Source: an uncultured beta proteobacterium (GTDB taxonomy: Bacteria; Pseudomonadota; Gammaproteobacteria; Burkholderiales; Burkholderiaceae). Taken from it: a DNA stretch of 38,201 nt. Made by a program: the position numbers and the translations under genes. The notes under the pieces were generated by a model that ran no database searches, was not told the DNA's origin, and saw nothing but the letters and a program-made list of their open reading frames with translations. The stretch spans positions 1 to 38,201 of the forward strand of contig CAIMZP010000135.1 in the NCBI GenBank assembly GCA_903846025.1, written 5' to 3'. Of this stretch, positions 10,205 to 19,824 are shown piece by piece; position 1 is the first letter of the stretch, and every line of letters starts with the position of its first letter.

Positions 10205-11018
10205 AGTTGAACGAAAGCTTTCCATAATAGGACCAATCGTATTGTTGGAAGGTTTGCACCACTTGCTTGCTCGCACCTATCGCGAATAAGAAATGTTGAT
10301 TGATGCGATGGGTGACCATGGCATCAATGGGCACAAACCATCCGCCACCAGCGCTGTTATAGATAACCCCATTCTCATCCCAGAAGCGAATCTGAGTATC
10401 GGGGGCGATATTAAAGCCTAGGGTGGGATATAGCTCGAGTCGCCTGGCTAGGGCTGGTTGGTTAAGGGCGCTGGCTAAGGTACCATTTTTTGAATAGAAG
10501 CCATACATATAGCGCACCAATGGAGAAAAGTCTGCCAGAGGAGATCTGCTCCCCTCGGCTGGATGAAAGACCATACCCGCTTGTGGGCCTGCAGCCCATT
10601 GCCCATTATTTCCAAAGGGAAAAACGATTCTTCCCCCTAGGGTCCCATCCCAGCTCTTGAGTATTCCAGGATGATTGCCCCAGACCGTAAGGAGCGTGTT
10701 GCCAGCGGCATAGTTGCCAGAGCTTTGGTTGGGGAGAAGTGGCCCATAAGCAGAAACATAGGAAGTATCTAGCCTCATTGTGCCGCGCCACTGATCAATC
10801 TGCACAGGCTGGTAATAGCGTAATTTGAGAGTATTGCTTTGAGCTTGCGGCTCGTAGGCATCGTGATAGCCCCAAAACTCTAAAATATGCTGATCTGAGA
10901 TGGGGTTTGGATCGCTTTTCAGATTGAAATATTTGCTGAGATAATTATCCTCATCAGCCATTACCTTGGCTGCTGCGTTCAGCAAGCAAAGACAGAGAAG
11001 AATACGCAGCAATTTCAT
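10200..11018 (-). CDS. Hypothetical exported protein, possible outer-membrane beta-barrel
   Basis: Signal peptide (MKLLRILLCLCLLNAAAKVMA); many aromatic/alternating segments; C-terminus ends in Phe (YYGKLSFNF). Confidence 0.6.
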   Translation of the reverse strand: MKLLRILLCLCLLNAAAKVMADEDNYLSKYFNLKSDPNPISDQHILEFWGYHDAYEPQAQSNTLKLRYYQPVQIDQWRGTMRLDTSYVSAYGPLLPNQSSGNYAAGNTLLTVWGNHPGILKSWDGTLGGRIVFPFGNNGQWAAGPQAGMVFHPAEGSRSPLADFSPLVRYMYGFYSKNGTLASALNQPALARRLELYPTLGFNIAPDTQIRFWDENGVIYNSAGGGWFVPIDAMVTHRINQHFLFAIGASKQVVQTFQQYDWSYYGKLSFNF

Positions 11019-11075
11019 ATAGTCAATAATATTAAATGATTGCCGATTTAATCAGAAATAATCAAAGAGAAGAAA

Positions 11076-11855
11076 ATGGAACATACCGCTTTAATTACAG
11101 GTGCGACAGCAGGATTTGGTGAGGCTACAGCACGTCGCTTTTTAGCTCATGGACACCAGGTCATCGCTTTGGGCAGAAGGATGGAGCGCCTAGAGGCATT
11201 GAAGGCATCGCTGCCTGTTCACCAACAACAGAAATTACTAACTCTTGCAGTAGATGTATGTGACAGCAAGACGGTGGATGAATTGGCTGCAACCTTGCCG
11301 CCACAATTTGCTCGCGTCACGATTTTAGTTAACAACGCAGGTTTGGCTTTAGGTCTAGAGCCTGCTCATAAGGCAATCCTCTCAGATTGGGATCAAATGA
11401 TTGATACCAATATCAAAGGCTTAGTTCATATGACTCGCGCATTCTTGCCGGGCATGGTTGAGCGTCAATGTGGACACGTTATCAATTTGGGATCAGTTGC
11501 CGCTAACTATCCCTACCCAGGTGGAAACGTATACGGTGGCACAAAAGCATTTGTACAACAATTTAGTTTAAATTTGAGAGCAGATTTGATTGGCACCCCA
11601 GTAAGAGTGACTTGTATTGAGCCAGGTATGTGTTCTGGTACTGAATTTTCTAATGTCCGCTTTAAGGGGGATGATGCAAAGGCAGAGACTGTCTATAAGG
11701 GAGTAGAAGCTTTAAGTGCCCACGATGTAGCCGAAGCAATCTTTTGGTCTGCGACTTTACCAAGTCATGTGAATATTAATGTCTTAGAACTCATGCCGGT
11801 TCAGCAAGCATTTAATGCATTTAGCGTGTACCGCGGGGAATTTAAAAACAGTTAA
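11076..11855 (+). CDS. SDR-family NAD(P)-dependent oxidoreductase (YdfG-like)
   Basis: TGATAGFGEATARRF, NNAGLALG, YGGTKAFV (YxxxK). Confidence 0.92.
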   Translation: MEHTALITGATAGFGEATARRFLAHGHQVIALGRRMERLEALKASLPVHQQQKLLTLAVDVCDSKTVDELAATLPPQFARVTILVNNAGLALGLEPAHKAILSDWDQMIDTNIKGLVHMTRAFLPGMVERQCGHVINLGSVAANYPYPGGNVYGGTKAFVQQFSLNLRADLIGTPVRVTCIEPGMCSGTEFSNVRFKGDDAKAETVYKGVEALSAHDVAEAIFWSATLPSHVNINVLELMPVQQAFNAFSVYRGEFKNS

Positions 11856-11872
11856 TCCCAGCAGTTAAAAAC

Positions 11873-12406
11873 CTATTTTTTCCATTGATAAAACTGAGGA
11901 TAGACGCGCATCACTACTGGCCCATCAAAATCCCAGGATTTACAGGTGCCCAGGTACAGAGGTGGCTTGTCCTCATCGGACGAAAATAGCGCGCCTGGGA
12001 TAGATTGAAAAGCAGCAGTTGCCATATTAGCCAATAGTTCACGTAAATGGGTGCAGCCTTTAATACCACCCAGATGCGTATTGATAGTTTTTCGCCAGCC
12101 TTTGCCTAGTTTTTCGCCAATCAGCATATTCATCGGCGGTATTACTTCTGGACATTCTGGATGCGGGTGGCTATCCATTGCCACTTCGATTGCAGTAATA
12201 AGCAAATCTTGATCTACTGTTAAGCGCACCCACATGTCATGGAATGGTTCTCCTGGATTCCAGGTTTTAGCGCCGGTCGTAAAGGGGTGAGATTTACTAT
12301 CTCTTAAATGCCCTTCGATATCCCATAGCCCATCTTCGCGGGCATAGCCATAAAAGGTGATTGCGCGAGTATGTAGATGGGAGCGTGCGGTAGGTGTAGA
12401 GAGCAT
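11873..12406 (-). CDS. DUF2889 family protein
   Basis: RTITFYGYAREDGLWDIEGHLRDSK-type start and GCTHLRELLANMATAAFQSI resemble DUF2889. Confidence 0.8.
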   Translation of the reverse strand: MLSTPTARSHLHTRAITFYGYAREDGLWDIEGHLRDSKSHPFTTGAKTWNPGEPFHDMWVRLTVDQDLLITAIEVAMDSHPHPECPEVIPPMNMLIGEKLGKGWRKTINTHLGGIKGCTHLRELLANMATAAFQSIPGALFSSDEDKPPLYLGTCKSWDFDGPVVMRVYPQFYQWKK

Positions 12407-12513
12407 AGGATGATAGGTTCTAGAATAAAGGCTGCAGGACTAATCTTTCATGATAATCAATTCATCACCTTCATGTAAAAATACACCCCCTTGTAGTATC
12501 CTCAGCAACATAT

Positions 12514-13266
12514 ATGGCAAAACCCCTTCCATTAGAAAAAATTCTGTTTAGCCAAGGCTTTGGTACTAGGCGCTATTGCAGCGATCTAATTTATGCAGAA
12601 CTTGTTAAGGTCAATGGTGTATTGGCAGATGACCCCGAGGAGCGGGTGTCTACCGAAGGCTTACTTTTAAACGTAGAAGGTAAAGATTGGGAATTTCACG
12701 AGAAGGCATACATTGCTTTTAATAAGCCCTTAAATTATGAGTGTTCCCATAAGACCACCCATCACCCTAGTGTTTACAGCTTGTTACCAAAGCCCTTTGT
12801 AGAGCGAGGCTTGCAATGTGTAGGGCGATTGGACTTTGATACCACGGGCTTGATTTTGATCTCTGATGACGGTCAGTTCATTCATAAGATGACGACCCCA
12901 AAAAAGAATATTGGCAAGGTTTATGAGATCACTACACCTGAGCCTATTACCCAAAGGCAAATCGACCACCTTTTAAACGGAGTTGTCTTAGATGATGATC
13001 CCAAACCTTGTTTTGCTTCCGCTTGTAAATTATTAGATGAAAATCGCTTAGCAATGACGATCGTCGAAGGGCGTTACCATCAAGTCAAGCGCATGATGGC
13101 TGCTGTAGGCAATCACGTCATTAAATTGCATCGTACTGAGATTGGTCAATACGTCATGCCAGCGGATTTAGAGCAAGGGGAGTGGCGCTGGCTTTATCCC
13201 GAAGATTTGACATTGCTTTCAAAAAGCGTAGATGCACTTCATGTGCCCAGTGCGAGGAAAGATTAA
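12514..13266 (+). CDS. rsuA: RsuA-family rRNA pseudouridine synthase
   Basis: N-terminal S4-like region, VGRLDFDTTGLILISDDG (catalytic Asp motif) and EGRYHQVKRMMAAVGNHVIKLHR. Confidence 0.88.
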   Translation: MAKPLPLEKILFSQGFGTRRYCSDLIYAELVKVNGVLADDPEERVSTEGLLLNVEGKDWEFHEKAYIAFNKPLNYECSHKTTHHPSVYSLLPKPFVERGLQCVGRLDFDTTGLILISDDGQFIHKMTTPKKNIGKVYEITTPEPITQRQIDHLLNGVVLDDDPKPCFASACKLLDENRLAMTIVEGRYHQVKRMMAAVGNHVIKLHRTEIGQYVMPADLEQGEWRWLYPEDLTLLSKSVDALHVPSARKD

Positions 13267-13273
13267 CTCTTTG

Positions 13274-13591
13274 ATGAAACCCCATTTGCAACCTCAAGCC
13301 TTGCCGAAAAATTTTAATTTTAAGAAAGCAGTTCCTGACTGGGATGTGAATATTAAAGACAATCTAATAACTCGTCAATTTGTATTTAAAGACTTTAGAA
13401 GTGCTTTTGATTTTATGAGCTTGAGTGCTCAATATGCTGAGGAGATCAATCACCATCCAGATTGGTTCAACTCGTGGAACAAGGTGAGCGTAAGATTAAG
13501 CACTCACTCAATAAAGGCGCTAAGTGATCTGGATATTTTGATGGCTCAAGCAATGGACCACTTCGCCCAGAAAACTTTAGGAGTTGCTTAA
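13274..13591 (+). CDS. 4a-hydroxytetrahydrobiopterin dehydratase (pterin-4a-carbinolamine dehydratase)
   Basis: FKDFRSAFDFMSLSAQYAEEINHHPDWFNSWNKVSVRLSTHS is the PCD signature; start at internal ATG 13274. Confidence 0.92.
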   Translation: MKPHLQPQALPKNFNFKKAVPDWDVNIKDNLITRQFVFKDFRSAFDFMSLSAQYAEEINHHPDWFNSWNKVSVRLSTHSIKALSDLDILMAQAMDHFAQKTLGVA

Positions 13592-13608
13592 GCGCTTGGT
13601 TAAGCAAC
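13583..13608. terminator. Stem-loop between convergent genes
   Basis: gttgcttaa-gcgcttgg-ttaagcaac perfect 9-bp arms; overlaps the PCD stop codon. No strong T run. Confidence 0.5.
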
Positions 13609-13622
13609 TGAAAAATCATTAA

Positions 13623-13841
13623 TTAATGCTCTTCTTCTGAGTCATCTTCCTCTGAGGTGATACTCATGAGAATCGTGGCTAATAAGCCATATACAACTTC
13701 AGTTGAAATCATACCATCCTCATCAAGCTCATCCATCAGATCATTAAGGCAATCTTCAGTAGGCTCATTTAAGAGAGTCATGGCACATTCGCAACCATAG
13801 TCAAAGTCTTGATCATCTGGGGCTTGGGTTTCGTCAGTCAT
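13623..13841 (-). CDS. Small acidic hypothetical protein
   Basis: 72-aa ORF very rich in Asp/Glu, isolated between convergent and divergent neighbours. Confidence 0.6.
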   Translation of the reverse strand: MTDETQAPDDQDFDYGCECAMTLLNEPTEDCLNDLMDELDEDGMISTEVVYGLLATILMSITSEEDDSEEEH

Positions 13842-13965
13842 GTTTATCCTTTATATAACCTGCAGAATAGCAAATAAAAATGAGCTAGCCCAGTCATTTT
13901 TTGGCAAAAAGACCATTTTTTACTAAAGCTCTAAAATAAATACCAATGAAAAATTTAACCTTTAA

Positions 13966-14751
13966 TTGCTGGCTTTCGTGGTAGCCCTTTCCCAAGCATT
14001 TCAATCGCATTCAGCCACTTTCTTTATCGTTGCGGTTATTAGCGTACTCATTGTGGGGATTTCAAAAAGTGGCTTTGGTGCTGGACTTGGGGTCTTGTCG
14101 CTACCATTGATGGCAAGTCAGTCCAGTATTAATGAGGCCTTGGCGATTTTATTGCCTTTGCTGATCGCAATTGATTTAGTGGGGTTACAACGATTTATTA
14201 AAAATGCAGATTATCGGATCCTTAAGCTAGTGCTGATACCGGCTATGCTGGGAATGTTGCTAGGCTATCTTTTTTTCTCAGCCATTACTCCCAAAATTTT
14301 ATCCCTCTCCATTGGCATTTTTACTTTGCTTTTTCTGATTCAGAACTTGGTAATGGCCCGCTTGAATTTAAAGGAAGCAAAGCCTTACCCCTGGCTAGGA
14401 AGAGTTATGGGATTAGTTTCTGGTTTTACCTCTTTTGTTGCGCATATTGGCGGCCCTCCAATTACGGTATATATGCTCAGAGAAAAAGTGATTCCCATCA
14501 TCTACACATCTACTTTAGGCGTATTTTTTGCCATCATCAACTTTGGCAAGTTAGTGCCGTACGCATATCTCGATTTGCTCAGCTTTAATCAACTATCCAC
14601 TTCAATCCTATTACTGCCTTGTGTGCCAGTTGGCGTTTATCTTGGATTTTATTTAGCTAAACGGATATCGATGAAGTGGTATTACATTATTGTGCAATTT
14701 TTTCTAGCAGTAGCAAGCGTAAAATTGATTGCAGATGGTTTGCTCGCATAA
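13966..14751 (+). CDS. TauE/SafE family sulfite exporter-type membrane protein
   Basis: Polytopic; GISKSGFGAGLGVLSLPLMA and GFTSFVAHIGGPPITVYML typical of TauE/SafE. TTG start assumed. Confidence 0.88.
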   Translation: MLAFVVALSQAFQSHSATFFIVAVISVLIVGISKSGFGAGLGVLSLPLMASQSSINEALAILLPLLIAIDLVGLQRFIKNADYRILKLVLIPAMLGMLLGYLFFSAITPKILSLSIGIFTLLFLIQNLVMARLNLKEAKPYPWLGRVMGLVSGFTSFVAHIGGPPITVYMLREKVIPIIYTSTLGVFFAIINFGKLVPYAYLDLLSFNQLSTSILLLPCVPVGVYLGFYLAKRISMKWYYIIVQFFLAVASVKLIADGLLA

Positions 14752-14770
14752 CACATTTATAAAGCAGAAG

Positions 14771-15076
14771 ATGAACACCAAAACCCTCCATTCCACTACC
14801 GCTCTTTTGCTACTGGCCTATTGCGCTATTGCGCAGTCGCAAACTTTTTCACCTTACACGCCTGCTCAAATTAGGGAGTTTAATAATCAGCCCATTGCTC
14901 CTGAAGAAACTCCTGCCGGAGCAATCTATCCTGATAATAAAAAGCCCAAAGCTAATCCGAAGTCATCACTGGGTGCGCATTACTTTAGCCAACCATTAGG
15001 CGAAGAAGCAGCTGAGGCGCAGGATACTGATTCAGCCACCCCCTTCACACCAACACCATCTACATTCACATTTTAG
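14771..15076 (+). CDS. Hypothetical exported protein
   Basis: Start at MNTKTLHSTTALLLLAYCAIAQS (signal peptide); Pro/Thr-rich C-terminus. Confidence 0.5.
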   Translation: MNTKTLHSTTALLLLAYCAIAQSQTFSPYTPAQIREFNNQPIAPEETPAGAIYPDNKKPKANPKSSLGAHYFSQPLGEEAAEAQDTDSATPFTPTPSTFTF

Positions 15077-15693
15077 GCAATCGTCAGATCAGGGATAGAG
15101 TAAACATTCAATAACTCCAAGGCCGTTTTTGGTGTTGCATTAAGCCAGCTATGAAAGAGCTCCGTTCGCATTGGTACGACAGTTCGCTTTTCATCTTCAG
15201 GTTTATGAAAACGCTTCATGAAAGGATGACTGTCAGCATTAATCGTGAGCATCGAAAAAGACACCACTAGTTCACCGTTTTCTGGGTCAGTCCAGGTATC
15301 CCAAATGGATGCAATGGCCATGGGCTCATCATTTACCTGCTTGATTCTGGTTCGGACTGCTTTACCTGACTCATAGCAAGACTCATAAAAAGAATCTACC
15401 AAGGCTAAGGCGTAATGGCGATTCTGCCAGGCTGATTGGTAGGAGGGTTTTTCATTAACAGTCTCAACCCGGGCGTTATAGGTTTTTTTGCCAAAAGTCT
15501 CTTCCTTAGCCCAGGCCGGAAGCAGTCCAAACCGCGCCAGTCCAATAGCCGTGCGTTCGGTATTGTGACTTTTGAGAATGATAGGACTTGGGTAGGTAGG
15601 AAAGACGTCATGAGTGCCAATCAAAGGTAGATTAAGGTCAAATCGGTTTTTGACCCATTTCACGTCGACGGTGGTGAGATATTGAACGCACAT
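15073..15693 (-). CDS. SOS response-associated peptidase (SRAP / YedK-like), divergent
   Basis: Met-Cys2 start, YNARVETVNEKPSYQSAW and FYES; late His motif degenerate relative to HDRMPVIL. Confidence 0.8.
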   Translation of the reverse strand: MCVQYLTTVDVKWVKNRFDLNLPLIGTHDVFPTYPSPIILKSHNTERTAIGLARFGLLPAWAKEETFGKKTYNARVETVNEKPSYQSAWQNRHYALALVDSFYESCYESGKAVRTRIKQVNDEPMAIASIWDTWTDPENGELVVSFSMLTINADSHPFMKRFHKPEDEKRTVVPMRTELFHSWLNATPKTALELLNVYSIPDLTIA

Positions 15694-15765
15694 ATTTGAA
15701 TTCTACATTTAACAGTTCGGGCACTGCTGGTACCATAAGGGCTATATTCCATAAGAGGGCAAAAA

Positions 15766-16584
15766 ATGAAACGATCCGTAATTCGCTTAGCTTTAACTAT
15801 TCTGTTCTTAGGTTCCATGATGAGTGTGGCGCAATCCCAAAGTGGTTTGCCAATCAATGCAGCCGCCTCTGTTAATGGGTTAATTATTACCAATGATGCC
15901 GTAGAGCAAGGTATGCAAGCTGCATTAGCCCAGGGGCAAAAGGACTCGCCGGAGTTGCGCAATGCCGTCTTATCCAAATTGATCGAGGTGACCTTGTTGT
16001 CACAAGAGGCCGAAAAAGATGGTCTGGCCAATTCAGATAAAGCAAACCGTCAGCTAGCATTTATTCGTCAGAATTATTTGGCCGAACTTGAGCTGTCCAC
16101 TTTTTTATCACAGAATCCCATCACTGATAGCGACATTCAGGCAGAGTACAGCCGTGAGATCGGCTCATTAGGGCCACAGGGGATGATTGTCGAATACAAG
16201 GTAAGTGATATTGCTGTAGCAACAGAAGCGGATGCTCAGGCGGCACTGGCTCGCATTAAAAAAGGTGAGTCATTTGATAAAGTTGCTAAAAGTATCTCCT
16301 TGGCGCCTAACAAAGCTCAAGGCGGTGCAGTAGGTTGGGTGCAGGCTGGGCAAACCTTGCCACAGATTGCCGAGGTATTAACAACACTAAATAAAGGTCA
16401 AGTTTCTTCGGCCCCTATTAAAATGCAGCAAGGTTGGTACTTAGTGAAGTTAGAAGACAAGAGATCAACTAAGCCACCTAGTTTTGAGCAAGCTAAACCC
16501 GCTATTCGCAATGGCTTAATGCAGAAGAGGCAATTTGAGCTCCTCTCTAAATTACGGCAAACCGCGAATATCGTAGTTCAGTGA
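15766..16584 (+). CDS. Parvulin-type peptidylprolyl isomerase, exported
   Basis: Signal peptide; rotamase core (ARIKKGESFDKVAKSISLAPNKAQGGAVGWVQAGQTLPQIAEVL...GWYLVKLEDKR). Confidence 0.9.
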   Translation: MKRSVIRLALTILFLGSMMSVAQSQSGLPINAAASVNGLIITNDAVEQGMQAALAQGQKDSPELRNAVLSKLIEVTLLSQEAEKDGLANSDKANRQLAFIRQNYLAELELSTFLSQNPITDSDIQAEYSREIGSLGPQGMIVEYKVSDIAVATEADAQAALARIKKGESFDKVAKSISLAPNKAQGGAVGWVQAGQTLPQIAEVLTTLNKGQVSSAPIKMQQGWYLVKLEDKRSTKPPSFEQAKPAIRNGLMQKRQFELLSKLRQTANIVVQ

Positions 16585-16600
16585 ACTTCAAATAAATCAG

Positions 16601-16630
16601 AAAAAAAGCGCTTCTTGAGCGCTTTTTTTT
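16601..16630 (+). terminator. Rho-independent terminator
   Basis: aaaaaaagcgcttcttgagcgctttttttt stem-loop with T run. Confidence 0.9.
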
Positions 16631-16672
16631 CAAGGGCTCGAATACTCCTATGAAGAGTAAGATGGAGTTCTA

Positions 16673-17425
16673 ATGCCAATTGAGTTCCTCCAGTTATTAA
16701 CCAGCGCAGATCGGTCTCATAAGACGAACTTACAGCTAGGTGCCTATATGGCATTTGTGGCGGGAGCTGTTAATGCGGGTGGATTTTTAGCGATTGCTCG
16801 CTATACCTCACACATGAGCGGTATTATTTCTGCCATTGGGGATGATTTGGCTTTGAATAACATCGTATCCGTACTGGGCGGAATTTCTTTGTTAGCCTCT
16901 TTTCTCATGGGGGCTGCGACCACGGCCATTATTGTGAACTGGGGACGTAGAAGAAAAATTCATAGTGAGTTTGCGCTCCCACTTTTATTGGAAGCCGTGT
17001 TGTTACTCATTTTTGGTGTTGTTGGTGCTAACCTGAACCTCTATCTGCCTTTAACAGTCCCGGCGATTGCCTTAGTGCTTTGTTTTATTATGGGTCTACA
17101 AAATGCCATTGTGACCAAAGCCTCTCATGCAGAAATTAGAACTACCCATATGACCGGTGTAGTTACGGATATTGGTATTGAGCTCGGTAAGTGGATTTAT
17201 TGGAATAAATCTAAAGAATCAAATAAACAGGGCTATGTAGAGGTAAACACAGAAAAATTAAAAGCGCATAGCTTCATTTTTGCTATGTTCTTGGTCGGCG
17301 CAATTATTGGCGCCATTAGCTTTAAAAAAGTTGGCTATATTTCTGTTGTCCCTTTATCCATTTCTTTAATCCTGATTGCATCTATGCAAATATATAAAGA
17401 TGTCAAAGTGCTATTTAAGGGATAA
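16673..17425 (+). CDS. YoaK/DUF1275 family membrane protein
   Basis: AYMAFVAGAVNAGGFLAIARYTSHMSG and GLQNAIVTKASHAEIRTTHMTGVVTDIGIELG are characteristic. Confidence 0.9.
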   Translation: MPIEFLQLLTSADRSHKTNLQLGAYMAFVAGAVNAGGFLAIARYTSHMSGIISAIGDDLALNNIVSVLGGISLLASFLMGAATTAIIVNWGRRRKIHSEFALPLLLEAVLLLIFGVVGANLNLYLPLTVPAIALVLCFIMGLQNAIVTKASHAEIRTTHMTGVVTDIGIELGKWIYWNKSKESNKQGYVEVNTEKLKAHSFIFAMFLVGAIIGAISFKKVGYISVVPLSISLILIASMQIYKDVKVLFKG

Positions 17426-17484
17426 CACATCTTTTTGTGTGCGGTGCAAAAGGAGCGTGCTAAGTACCATCTAATTCATACGGC

Positions 17485-17501
17485 CATTACCAGTGGTAAT
17501 G
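17485..17501. promoter_or_regulatory. Candidate operator dyad upstream of katG
   Basis: cattacca-g-tggtaatg: perfect 8+1+8 inverted repeat in the yoaK-katG intergenic region. Confidence 0.45.
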
Positions 17502-17562
17502 CTAAATACTTATATTTCCTGTAAGGTTAGTGATGCTGACTCGGATAATCCGTTTTACATAG

Positions 17563-19755
<2,193 letters not shown>

Positions 19756-19773
19756 TTAAACGTGGGACAGATG

Positions 19774-19803
19774 AAAAAAGCGCACGTCAAGTGCGTTTTT
19801 TTC
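19774..19803 (+). terminator. Rho-independent terminator downstream of katG
   Basis: aaaaaagcgcacgtcaagtgcgtttttttc stem-loop with T run. Confidence 0.85.
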
Positions 19804-19824
19804 ATACTCTGAAGAAATTATTAA

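Noticed and set aside
15660-16031. 123-aa minus-strand ORF across the SRAP-PPIase intergenic region
   Set aside because: Mostly antisense to the parvulin gene; composition typical of a shadow frame.
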